This document shows, one piece after another, positions 1 to 8,133 of a DNA stretch of 64,000 bases. How positions within the stretch are numbered: the first letter of the stretch is position 1; every line of letters starts with the position of its first letter. The notes beneath the pieces were generated by a model. The model worked only from the letters and a program-made list of their open reading frames with translations. It was not told the DNA's origin and did no database searches. Where the stretch lies: the NCBI RefSeq assembly GCF_023205015.1, contig NZ_CP096258.1, forward strand, positions 2,666,001 to 2,730,000, in the 5' to 3' direction. The translations under genes were made by a program, and so were the position numbers. Source of the DNA: Providencia rettgeri (GTDB taxonomy: Bacteria; Pseudomonadota; Gammaproteobacteria; Enterobacterales; Enterobacteriaceae).

Positions 1-1
1 A

Positions 2-382
2 CATGACCATTATGGTAATTTGATTTCACACCATGTTGATACTCAAGTGCTTTCACAGAGCTCGAATGAATCAATAGAAAATGCAATTGTAAGTTATCAA
101 TTATCACTAGCAAATAGTGGATATCGAGATTTGTTTATCACAACAGTACCGATAGATATTAATAAACTGTATAATAGTGAAAGTGTTGAGGATTTGACCG
201 AATTGAAAAACACTGCACATCGTTTAAAAGGAGTTTTTGCTATGCTCGAATTTACTTATCTTCATACGCTTTGTGAAGATTTAGAGCGTTACATAGCAGA
301 TGAAAACGGATTGGAAATAAAAAATTGCATTAGCATGCTGGATAATTCAGTCAAAAAACTAATGCCAGAAGGTAACCAATAA
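2..382 (+). CDS. rcsD: RcsD phosphotransferase, C-terminal HPt part (5' end outside window)
   Basis: This reading frame is open from the left edge, so only the last ~127 residues of a much larger protein are seen. The visible part is a histidine phosphotransfer (HPt) domain with the motif TAHRLKG, whose His is the likely phospho-acceptor. RcsD is the inner-membrane intermediate of the Rcs envelope-stress relay: it takes phosphate from the RcsC receiver domain and passes it to RcsB. It stops one base before the rcsB start, so the two genes are cotranscribed as in E. coli. Identity rests on the HPt motif plus the rcsB/rcsC context. The transmembrane and ABL regions of RcsD are not in the window. 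Confidence 0.9.
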   Translation, partial: HDHYGNLISHHVDTQVLSQSSNESIENAIVSYQLSLANSGYRDLFITTVPIDINKLYNSESVEDLTELKNTAHRLKGVFAMLEFTYLHTLCEDLERYIADENGLEIKNCISMLDNSVKKLMPEGNQ

Positions 383-383
383 T

Positions 384-1034
384 ATGAATAACCTAAATGT
401 CATTGTTGCCGATGATCACCCTATCGTTCTTTTCGGCATCAGAAAATCACTTGAACAAATTGAATGGGTGAATATCGTAGGGGAATTTGAGGACTCAACT
501 TCTTTGATTAATAACTTAGCACGTTTAAATGCAGATGTGCTAGTTACTGATTTATCAATGCCAGGTGATAAATATGGTGATGGTATAACTTTAATCAAAT
601 ACATCAAACGGCATTATCCTGACCTATCAATTATTGTTCTTACAATGAATAATAATCCAGCCATTCTTAGCGCGATCTTAGAGTTGGATATTGAAGGGAT
701 TGTGCTCAAACAAGGTGCACCGGCTGATTTACCTAAAGCGTTAGCGGCTTTACAAAAAGGTAAAAAATTCACACCAGAAAGCGTGAGTAAACTGCTGGAA
801 AAAGTCAATGCAAGCGGCTATGGTGACAAACGTTTATCACCAAAAGAAAGTGAAGTGCTACGTTTGTTTGCTGAAGGTTTCCTAGTCACTGAAATTGCCA
901 AAAAACTTAACCGCAGTATAAAAACAATTAGTAGCCAGAAAAAATCAGCCATGCTGAAATTAGGCGTTGAAAATGATATAGCGCTACTGAATTACCTTTC
1001 TTCCGTCAGTATTGATAACTCGCCTTCAGAGTGA
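384..1034 (+). CDS. rcsB: RcsB response regulator of the Rcs phosphorelay
   Basis: 216-residue LuxR/NarL-type regulator of normal RcsB length. The N-terminal receiver domain (about 1-125) has the acidic pair Asp10-Asp11 and the phospho-acceptor Asp56 in VTDLSMP. The C-terminal helix-turn-helix (about 150-210) contains the LSPKESEVLRLFAEG start typical of the family. RcsB activates capsule, osmB and other envelope genes and represses flagella, alone or with partners such as RcsA. The gene begins one base after rcsD and ends at a strong hairpin shared with the convergent rcsC. Very high similarity to enterobacterial RcsB. Confidence 0.97.
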   Translation: MNNLNVIVADDHPIVLFGIRKSLEQIEWVNIVGEFEDSTSLINNLARLNADVLVTDLSMPGDKYGDGITLIKYIKRHYPDLSIIVLTMNNNPAILSAILELDIEGIVLKQGAPADLPKALAALQKGKKFTPESVSKLLEKVNASGYGDKRLSPKESEVLRLFAEGFLVTEIAKKLNRSIKTISSQKKSAMLKLGVENDIALLNYLSSVSIDNSPSE

Positions 1035-1060
1035 TCTTATTTCAACTACAAGACTACACC

Positions 1061-1092
1061 AATAAAAACCCAGCTATGGGTTTTTATTTTTG
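1061..1092. terminator. Bidirectional intrinsic terminator between rcsB and rcsC
   Basis: Perfect 12-bp stem (AATAAAAACCCA / TGGGTTTTTATT) with a GCTA loop. T-rich tracts lie on both sides, so it can end rcsB transcripts (plus) and rcsC transcripts (minus). Confidence 0.85.
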
Positions 1093-1112
1093 CCTTTATT
1101 TTTCAGCCACTT

Positions 1113-3956
1113 TCAACAATAACGAGTCAAGGTCTCACGTAAAATTGCAATTGTTGTCGGTTTTGATAAACAATCATTCATTCCTGCATTAATACAACGT
1201 TGTTTTTCTTCTGCCATTGCATTAGCAGTTAATGCGATAATTGGTAAGTTAAACGTTAAACGCCGTAGCTCTTTTGCCAGCTGGTAACCATCCATATTAG
1301 GCATATTTACATCTGTTAAAATAATATCAACATGATGATTATCTAAATATTTTAATGCATCTAACCCATCTACTGCTGTGCCAGTAGTAAAACCGATAGT
1401 CGTTAATTGTTCACTCAATAATGCTCGGTTAATTGGGTGGTCATCAACAATCAATACATGACATTCACCTAACGTATGATCAGCGACCAACAGTTGATTT
1501 GTCATACTATTTTTTTGCGATTGTTCCATGGTTCTCATGATGGCTTTATCAATTAACATAGGTAATTTATCTAATTGATATGTATTATAAATCCATTGAT
1601 TCTGTTTTATTTCCTGAAGCTCACCTGCATAACCACTTGATAACTGGATATGATGTTCGTAGATTATCCCCTCAACATGCTCATAATCGGTTATTAGTAA
1701 ATTATATTTTTGTGTTTTATCAATTGTGCTATGGCTAACAACTGTAAATTGCTCATGACTTAACAAACGCAAGAGAAAGCTCATTAAAAATTCATTTCGA
1801 CACAAAATAGCAATGCGATAACGTGCGCGATATTCTGGAATATTTTTCTTCGTATACTCTTGCCCATATAAAGGAATACGAATAGTAAATGAGCTACCAA
1901 GCCCAATTTGTGAGCTGACTTCAATATCACCATCCATGAGGTTAACCAGTTTTTCACAAATAGCTAAACCTAAACCGGTTCCTTTATGACCCAAATTATT
2001 TTGCTCATAAACTTGAAAAAATGGGTCAAATAATTGCATAACCACTGAATGGGTCATTCCAATCCCTGAATCACGGATTTCTATCTTTAAATAATTTTCA
2101 TCTTTCCAAACATAAAGCAATACAAAACCGGATTCCGTAAACTTAATACTATTATTAACAATATTGGAAATCACTTGTTGTAGACGAACTGGATCATTCA
2201 AAATGAGATCAGGAATATCTGGTTCAATATAGGAATATAATGATATTTTTTTCTTAGTCACTAATGGCAAATAGTTCGCTAATACAAACGCAAAAACCTC
2301 TCGACAATTAAATAATTTACTTTCTATTTTCAATTGCTTAGATTCAATTTTTGAAAAGTCTAAAATATCACTAATAATCTGTAATAAAAGTGATGATGAA
2401 TTATCCATAGTTGAAACTAAACGTGTTGCTTTCTCTGATAATTCATAACGTTGTAGTAACTCTATATTACCAATAATTCCATACAATGGCGTTCTTAATT
2501 CATGGCTAACAGTCGCCAAAAACATTGACTTAGCATGGTTAGCTTGTTCAGCTGCATCGGCCACATCTTGCAGCGATTTTTCCATTTGCACGCGAATGCT
2601 GATATCGACTAAAACACAAATAGCGACGTCTTCATTTTGATATCGTGAGTTTACAAAGCTAATTTGTAAGTGTGTACCATTGGTTGTCACTACATCAATA
2701 TAGTTGCTCGTTTTCTGGCGAATAATTGTCAATATACGCTGTTTATCATCATCATTTAATAACCGAAAATAGTCATGAGCTAGTTCATTACTAAGAATAT
2801 TACCGCCATCGGTTAATCTTAAGATGATGATACCCACAGGGGCTGATGCCACAATTTTATGGTTGAATTGTTCATGTTCCTCAAGCCGTATCGCAGTGTT
2901 CTCTGCGGGTTCGAGCATTTTCCTTTCAAGTAACCAAATTAAAAAGAAAATCAGTCCACCCGTAAAAATATTTAGGAGGATACCGTAAAAAATGGTGTTT
3001 TCTAAACTCGCTAATATTTCCGACGTCGCAATTGAGAAAATGACCGTAATTTGAGAAGGTGCTAACCTTTTTTTGAAGATTAATTTTGAGTAATCTGAGT
3101 TAAAACCGAAAAATGAAGGCTCAGAAATATTGAGCAGTGCTGAGTCCTTAGGGTTGATATCTATCGGCGAATATAAAACAGGCTGGTTATAATCATTAAT
3201 AATCAATATTTCAATAGCTTTATTGCGGCGAATATTAAATTGATTCAAATTAATTGTACGTTCTAGCCCAATAAATGCGGGGAGCAGATTATCATGCTTA
3301 ATTGCTTGAATTAAGTAAACCTGCCCATAATCCGGCTGAGCACCATGCATAATTGTAAATAATTTACGCTCTTTGCCTTGTAGCCTTAAACCTTGATAAG
3401 TTCGCACACTTTCGTAACTGACTTTTTTTAGTATTTCTATATCCGATATGGTAGAACGAATAGGATAATCCACCAGACAATAACTTTTCGAACCCACTAA
3501 AAAGACATGATTTAAAGCTTGAGGCGCTGCAATACTCTCTTTCCAAAAATAATTTAATTGTTCAAAAGCCTGCAAATAGTTTTCAGCTTTATCCCTAAAA
3601 TGATCACAATCCGTATTCGGAGTTAATTTATAGAACGAGTAATTAGAGGCATTTGGCAACTCCATAAATTTACTCGTAAAAGTATTTTCCTCTGTCGATT
3701 CTTGCAGCTTTATTTGGTACAGATCAGTCATCGACTGAATAGAATTCAGAGTCGCTGCCGTTTGCTGAATATAGACTTGTAGGTTTTCATACCCAGAATA
3801 GAACTGCTGACGAAGATCAGATTTGTATTCATTAAATTGCGAATAAAGGAAAAATAAAGTGATAAAAACACCCATGCCCCACAACATCAAGCCGAGGATA
3901 CGAAATAAATCCCGAGAAAGTCTAAGTGATGTTTTAAACGAGGGTAAATATCTCAA
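1113..3956 (-). CDS. rcsC: RcsC hybrid sensor histidine kinase
   Basis: 947-residue hybrid kinase of the Rcs relay in the inner membrane. Order: transmembrane segment near residues 20-42, periplasmic region, second transmembrane segment near 320-340, PAS-like region, HisKA with phospho-acceptor His485 in SHELRTP, HATPase with GTGLGLAI, RcsC-type ABL domain, and a receiver domain with Asp882 in LTDVNMP. The start is TTG: the text after it aligns with the E. coli RcsC N-terminus, and AGGA lies 7 bases upstream, so a TTG start is credible rather than an artefact. It is convergent with rcsB across a shared terminator, the usual enterobacterial arrangement. It senses envelope damage via RcsF/IgaA and phosphorylates RcsD. 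Confidence 0.95.
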   Translation of the reverse strand: MRYLPSFKTSLRLSRDLFRILGLMLWGMGVFITLFFLYSQFNEYKSDLRQQFYSGYENLQVYIQQTAATLNSIQSMTDLYQIKLQESTEENTFTSKFMELPNASNYSFYKLTPNTDCDHFRDKAENYLQAFEQLNYFWKESIAAPQALNHVFLVGSKSYCLVDYPIRSTISDIEILKKVSYESVRTYQGLRLQGKERKLFTIMHGAQPDYGQVYLIQAIKHDNLLPAFIGLERTINLNQFNIRRNKAIEILIINDYNQPVLYSPIDINPKDSALLNISEPSFFGFNSDYSKLIFKKRLAPSQITVIFSIATSEILASLENTIFYGILLNIFTGGLIFFLIWLLERKMLEPAENTAIRLEEHEQFNHKIVASAPVGIIILRLTDGGNILSNELAHDYFRLLNDDDKQRILTIIRQKTSNYIDVVTTNGTHLQISFVNSRYQNEDVAICVLVDISIRVQMEKSLQDVADAAEQANHAKSMFLATVSHELRTPLYGIIGNIELLQRYELSEKATRLVSTMDNSSSLLLQIISDILDFSKIESKQLKIESKLFNCREVFAFVLANYLPLVTKKKISLYSYIEPDIPDLILNDPVRLQQVISNIVNNSIKFTESGFVLLYVWKDENYLKIEIRDSGIGMTHSVVMQLFDPFFQVYEQNNLGHKGTGLGLAICEKLVNLMDGDIEVSSQIGLGSSFTIRIPLYGQEYTKKNIPEYRARYRIAILCRNEFLMSFLLRLLSHEQFTVVSHSTIDKTQKYNLLITDYEHVEGIIYEHHIQLSSGYAGELQEIKQNQWIYNTYQLDKLPMLIDKAIMRTMEQSQKNSMTNQLLVADHTLGECHVLIVDDHPINRALLSEQLTTIGFTTGTAVDGLDALKYLDNHHVDIILTDVNMPNMDGYQLAKELRRLTFNLPIIALTANAMAEEKQRCINAGMNDCLSKPTTIAILRETLTRYC

Positions 3957-4066
3957 GCGCTTTCCTGTATATTCGATACTATGACCGCTAATTATACTCG
4001 ATTACATGATAAAAAAGCGACAAACATGAAAAGTAATAAAATAAAGACATTTAAATTAGAAACTAA

Positions 4067-4093
4067 AACGGGCAGCTAGTTATGCTGCCCGTT
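4067..4093 (-). terminator. Intrinsic terminator downstream of gyrA
   Basis: Ten-base stem AACGGGCAGC / GCTGCCCGTT with a 7-base loop, 21 bases past the gyrA stop. Read on the minus strand the stem is followed by TTAGTTTCTA, a modest U-tract. Confidence 0.75.
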
Positions 4094-4113
4094 CATTAAA
4101 TTAAACGTTGTGA

Positions 4114-6744
4114 TTACTCTTGATCGTCGATATTTGCATCATCAACACCATTTTCTTCCGTGTTTTCATTTGCATTCTCGTTATCAATGTTTTCATCATC
4201 AATGTTTTCATCATCATCCGTTTCAGCAACGCGCTGTAAACCAACAACTTTTTCATCTTCAGCCGTTCTAATCAAGGTAACACCTTGTGTATTACGGCCA
4301 ACGACGCTCACTTCAGACACACGTGTACGCACTAATGTTCCTGCGTCTGTGATCATCATGATTTGGTCAGTTTCATCAACCTGAATGGCACCAACAACAT
4401 TACCGTTACGCTCACTCACTTTAATGGAGATAACCCCTTGAGTTGCACGAGACTTAGTCGGGTACTCAGCTTCTTCAGTACGTTTACCGTATCCGTTCTC
4501 TGTCACTGTTAAGATGTGCCCTTCGCCACGTGGGATAATCAAAGAAACGACTTTGTCGTTATCCATTAATTTAATACCACGCACTCCTGTAGCGGTACGT
4601 CCCATTGGGCGAACAGCATCTTCAGCGAAGCGGACGACTTTACCTTGAGCGGAGAACAGCATAACTTCATTTGAGCCATCCGTTAAATCGACACCAATCA
4701 GCTCATCACCGTCATTCAAGTTAACCGCAATGATACCTGCGCTTCTTGGGCGGCTGAATTCTTGTAAAGGTGTTTTCTTAACGGTACCACTCGCGGTTGC
4801 CATAAAGACATTATAGCCCTCTTCGTACTCACGCACTGGCAAGATAGCGGTAATTCGCTCATCTTGTTCAAGTGGCAATAAGTTAACGATTGGACGACCA
4901 CGAGCACCACGGCTAGCTTCTGGTAGTTGGTAAACTTTCATCCAATACAAGCGACCACGGCTTGAGAAGCACAAAATAGTGTCATGCGTATTGGCCACCA
5001 AAAGGCGATCAATAAAGTCTTCGTCTTTCGTTCGTGCTGCAGATTTACCTTTACCACCCCGGCGCTGTGCTTCGTAATCAGACAGAGGCTGATATTTCAC
5101 ATAACCTTGATGTGATAATGTTACCACCACATCTTCTTGGTTGATCAGGTCTTCAATATTGATATCTGCAGTATTTTCAGTAATTTCTGTACGACGAGGG
5201 TCATTATAAGTATCGCGAATAATTTCTAATTCTTCGCGGATGACTTCCATCAAACGTTCAGGACTACGCAAAATAAACAGTAATGCTTCAATTTGTACGA
5301 GAAGCTCACGGTACTCTTCCAGTAATTTTTCGTGCTCAAGACCCGTTAATTTTTGGAGACGTAAATCCAAAATAGCTTGGGCTTGTTGCTCAGTTAGGAA
5401 ATATTGCCCTTCATGGACACCAAACTGAGGCTCTAACCACTCAGGACGAGCGGCATCATCTCCCGCACGCTCTAACATCGCAGCGACATTACCTAAATCC
5501 CAAGAACGTGCAATCAAACCAGCTTTCGCTTCTGCTGGTGTTGGTGCTTTACGGATCAGTTCAATAATTGGGTCAATATTAGCAAGGGCGATTGCCAGTG
5601 CTTCAAGGATATGAGCACGATCACGCGCTTTGCGTAATTCGAAAATCGTACGACGAGTGACGACTTCACGGCGGTGACGCACAAAAGCAGCAATGATATC
5701 TTTTAAATTCAGTATTTTTGGCTGCCCTTGATGTAGAGCCACCATATTGATACCAAAAGAAACTTGCAATTGAGTCAAGGAATATAAGTTGTTCAGTACA
5801 ACTTCACCTACCGCATCGCGCTTGACTTCAATAACAATACGCATACCGTCTTTATCCGACTCGTCACGCAGTGCACTGATACCTTCAACACGCTTGTCTT
5901 TAACTAACTCAGCAATTTTTTCAATCAAGCGAGCTTTATTCACTTGATAAGGGATTTCGCTGACAATAATGGTTTCGCGACCATTTTTCTCATCGACTTC
6001 CACTTCAGCGCTTGCACGGATATAGACCTTGCCACGCCCTGTGCGATAGGCATCAATAATCCCACGACGGCCATTAATAATAGCTGCGGTTGGGAAGTCA
6101 GGCCCTGGAATGTGTTCCATTAAACCTTCAATACTGATGTCTTCATCTTCTATATAAGCAAGACAACCATTAATCACCTCCCCTAAATTGTGAGGAGGAA
6201 TATTGGTTGCCATCCCAACCGCAATACCTGACGACCCATTCACCAACAGGTTTGGGATTTTCGTTGGCATAACTTCTGGAATATGCTCTGTTCCATCATA
6301 GTTTGGAACGAAATCAACGGTTTCTTTTTCAAGATCAGCAAGTAGTTCATGGGCAATTTTCGCCATACGGATTTCCGTATAACGCATTGCTGCTGCGGAG
6401 TCTCCGTCAACAGAACCGAAGTTTCCCTGACCATCAACCAGCATGTAACGCATTGAGAAAGGCTGAGCAAGACGAACGATTGTCTCGTAAACAGCGATAT
6501 CACCATGTGGATGGTATTTACCGATGACGTCCCCAACAATACGGGCAGATTTTTTATAGGGTTTATTCCAATCATTTCCCAATACATTCATCGCATACAG
6601 TACTCTGCGGTGTACTGGCTTCAGTCCATCTCGAACATCTGGAAGTGCACGGCCGACAATAACGGACATTGCATAATCCAAATACGAACTTTTAAGCTCT
6701 TCTTCGATATTAACTGGTGTGATTTCTCTGGCAATCTCGCTCAT
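4114..6744 (-). CDS. gyrA: DNA gyrase subunit A, with the S83I quinolone-resistance substitution
   Basis: Breakage-reunion subunit of DNA gyrase (876 residues). The start chosen is the ATG at 6744 (MSEIAREITP), matching known GyrA N-termini, with GAGGG upstream. An in-frame extension to 6840 exists but has no conserved sequence. The catalytic Tyr122 is present (AAMRYTE), as is the GyrA box QRRGGKG of the C-terminal pinwheel. The quinolone-resistance region reads HPHGDIAVYETIVR: residue 83 is Ile (ATC, minus strand, 6496-6498) where susceptible enterobacteria have Ser. Glu87 is probably the normal residue in this lineage. The C-terminus ends in an unusually long Asp/Glu/Asn-rich tail built partly from a duplicated 15-bp unit. 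It is divergent from ubiG. Confidence 0.98.
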   Translation of the reverse strand: MSEIAREITPVNIEEELKSSYLDYAMSVIVGRALPDVRDGLKPVHRRVLYAMNVLGNDWNKPYKKSARIVGDVIGKYHPHGDIAVYETIVRLAQPFSMRYMLVDGQGNFGSVDGDSAAAMRYTEIRMAKIAHELLADLEKETVDFVPNYDGTEHIPEVMPTKIPNLLVNGSSGIAVGMATNIPPHNLGEVINGCLAYIEDEDISIEGLMEHIPGPDFPTAAIINGRRGIIDAYRTGRGKVYIRASAEVEVDEKNGRETIIVSEIPYQVNKARLIEKIAELVKDKRVEGISALRDESDKDGMRIVIEVKRDAVGEVVLNNLYSLTQLQVSFGINMVALHQGQPKILNLKDIIAAFVRHRREVVTRRTIFELRKARDRAHILEALAIALANIDPIIELIRKAPTPAEAKAGLIARSWDLGNVAAMLERAGDDAARPEWLEPQFGVHEGQYFLTEQQAQAILDLRLQKLTGLEHEKLLEEYRELLVQIEALLFILRSPERLMEVIREELEIIRDTYNDPRRTEITENTADINIEDLINQEDVVVTLSHQGYVKYQPLSDYEAQRRGGKGKSAARTKDEDFIDRLLVANTHDTILCFSSRGRLYWMKVYQLPEASRGARGRPIVNLLPLEQDERITAILPVREYEEGYNVFMATASGTVKKTPLQEFSRPRSAGIIAVNLNDGDELIGVDLTDGSNEVMLFSAQGKVVRFAEDAVRPMGRTATGVRGIKLMDNDKVVSLIIPRGEGHILTVTENGYGKRTEEAEYPTKSRATQGVISIKVSERNGNVVGAIQVDETDQIMMITDAGTLVRTRVSEVSVVGRNTQGVTLIRTAEDEKVVGLQRVAETDDDENIDDENIDNENANENTEENGVDDANIDDQE
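4183..4212. repeat. Tandem 15-bp duplication in the acidic tail of gyrA
   Basis: Two exact adjacent copies of ATCAATGTTTTCATC (4183-4197 and 4198-4212), encoding repeated DENID on the minus strand. Degenerate copies continue further into the tail. In-frame, so it changes only tail length. Confidence 0.85.
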
Positions 6745-7052
6745 GGAACCACTGTCCCTCATAACTTCGGATTCAAAGAGTAGAACTATACCACAATTCG
6801 CCAATTTAATAAAAATAAGAGACGGGTATTTGTCTTCCAAGCTATGTATAATAGCGGAAAATTAAGTTTATGTGTCCGAAACTTGATGGTTTATCAATTA
6901 ATAACTGCAATAATTACATTGTTGTTTATATTTTAGTCATCAATGCTTATCGGGCTACTATTCCCCCTATTAAACGTAGTTTAAATACAGTTTAAATATA
7001 ACTATCGTTAATAGGCTTTCGGGTAATAGGTTAAAAATAGGAGCTTCTTTGT
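6745..7052. promoter_or_regulatory. Divergent gyrA / ubiG promoter region
   Basis: 308-bp AT-rich gap between divergent start codons. It contains a direct repeat GTTTAAATA-CA-GTTTAAATA (6979-6998). No confident -35/-10 pair or known operator was assigned, and no gene is visible. Confidence 0.5.
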
Positions 7053-7775
7053 ATGAATGACACCCAAACCCCAACCTACCTTAACGTCGATAAGCAAGAA
7101 ATCGAAAAATTCGAGTCCATTGCCTCACGCTGGTGGGACTTAGAAGGGGAGTTCGCCCCACTACACCGCATCAACCCATTGCGTTTAGGTTATATTATGC
7201 AGCGCGTAGACGGGGTTTTCGGTAAAAAAATTCTTGATGTTGGCTGTGGTGGTGGCATTTTGTCCGAAAGTATGGCGCGTGAAGGCGCGGAAGTGACTGG
7301 CCTTGATATGGGCGCAGAACCCTTAATGGTTGCTCGCTTGCATTCTCTTGAGTCTGGTGTTCCAGTTGAATACGTACAAGAAACCGTTGAGCAACACGCA
7401 GACAAGCACCCACAATCCTATGATGTTGTGACCTGCATGGAAATGCTTGAACATGTTCCTGACCCTCAATCTGTCGTTAGAGCTTGCGCTAAATTAGTGA
7501 AACCTGGCGGACATGTTATTTTTTCTACCATTAATCGCAATAAAAAGGCGTGGTTAATGGCGGTGGTTGCTGCTGAATATGTGATGAAAATGGTGCCAAA
7601 AGGTACCCATGATGCGAATAAATTTATTCGCCCTTCTGAATTGATTAGCTGGATTGATGGAACTCAATTAAAAGATCAGCACATCATAGGGTTACACTAT
7701 AATCCGTTGACTGACAAGTTCTGGCTTGGCCCGAATGTGGATGTGAATTATATGCTCCATACCATTAGTGAATAA
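7053..7775 (+). CDS. ubiG: Ubiquinone biosynthesis O-methyltransferase UbiG
   Basis: 240-residue class I SAM-dependent methyltransferase that carries out both O-methylation steps of ubiquinone synthesis. The SAM-binding motif ILDVGCGGGILSE is at about residues 62-74. The N-terminal WWDLEGEFAPLHRINPLR and the later TINRNKKAW are UbiG signatures. Length equals that of E. coli UbiG. AGGAG lies before the ATG. Divergent from gyrA and followed by nrdA, as in other enterobacteria. Confidence 0.97.
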   Translation: MNDTQTPTYLNVDKQEIEKFESIASRWWDLEGEFAPLHRINPLRLGYIMQRVDGVFGKKILDVGCGGGILSESMAREGAEVTGLDMGAEPLMVARLHSLESGVPVEYVQETVEQHADKHPQSYDVVTCMEMLEHVPDPQSVVRACAKLVKPGGHVIFSTINRNKKAWLMAVVAAEYVMKMVPKGTHDANKFIRPSELISWIDGTQLKDQHIIGLHYNPLTDKFWLGPNVDVNYMLHTISE

Positions 7776-7861
7776 CGATTTAGTCACTAAAAGAATAAAT
7801 CACAAGCAGTACGTTTAAGAAAGCAGCAAACGATCGCATTTTACAAAATTTATTTTAGTCC

Positions 7862-7918
7862 TCATGTCGGAAGCATTTTTTTTATTAATGCCTTTTACCA
7901 TGCAGCTTACCGACATGA
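7862..7918. repeat. Long inverted repeat between ubiG and nrdA
   Basis: Arms TCATGTCGGAAGC (7862-7874) and GCTTACCGACATGA (7905-7918) pair over 13 bp with one bulged base around a ~30-base loop rich in T. It may form a structured ubiG 3' end. It is not a classic terminator, because no T-run follows the right arm. Confidence 0.6.
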
Positions 7919-7927
7919 TCATTTTTC

Positions 7928-7948
7928 TTATCCAACCAGTTATCCACA
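7928..7948 (+). promoter_or_regulatory. DnaA boxes upstream of nrdA
   Basis: TTATCCACA (7940-7948) is a perfect consensus DnaA box. A weaker one, TTATCCAAC (7928-7936), lies 3 bases before it. DnaA sites upstream of nrdAB are known in E. coli, where they couple dNTP synthesis to the replication cycle. The boxes lie ~20 bp upstream of the best -35 candidate. Confidence 0.65.
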
Positions 7949-7969
7949 AGATCCCGCTAATTTGTTCAC

Positions 7970-7998
7970 TTGATAAAATCACACATTAACATTATCTT
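7970..7998 (+). promoter_or_regulatory. Candidate sigma-70 promoter for nrdA
   Basis: TTGATA (7970-7975) and TATCTT (7993-7998) with a 17-bp spacer. The -35 matches consensus at 5 of 6 positions and the -10 at 4 of 6. Position between the DnaA boxes and the NrdR-like site supports it. Predicted by eye only. Confidence 0.4.
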
Positions 7999-8019
7999 GT
8001 TATGGTATTCTAAACAAAC

Positions 8020-8035
8020 TACTACATATAGTGGT
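8020..8035. promoter_or_regulatory. NrdR-box-like palindrome before nrdA
   Basis: The sequence ACTACATATAGTGGT near 8021-8035 has the AT-rich core and AC...GT flanks of NrdR boxes, which repress ribonucleotide reductase operons. Only one clear copy is seen, whereas NrdR usually binds two phased boxes, so the call is tentative. Confidence 0.3.
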
Positions 8036-8059
8036 ACAACAAAACATAACACAACTAGT

Positions 8060-8088
8060 CTCATGGCATTACACCATGAGCTTTTTTA
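8060..8088 (+). terminator. Terminator-like hairpin in the nrdA leader
   Basis: Stem CTCATGG / CCATGAG with a 7-base loop followed by CTTTTTTA, a proper intrinsic-terminator form. It lies downstream of the nrdA promoter candidate and DnaA boxes and 46 bases before the nrdA start. It could stop read-through from ubiG or act as an attenuator in the nrdA leader. Confidence 0.6.
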
Positions 8089-8133
8089 TGTTTATTTTAA
8101 ACTATTTGTAGTTCAACCAAGGTGTACTTGCTC

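Noticed and set aside
6240..6783. Frames overlapping the 5' half of gyrA on both strands
   Set aside because: Shadows of gyrA; the gyrA frame is fully conserved through this stretch.
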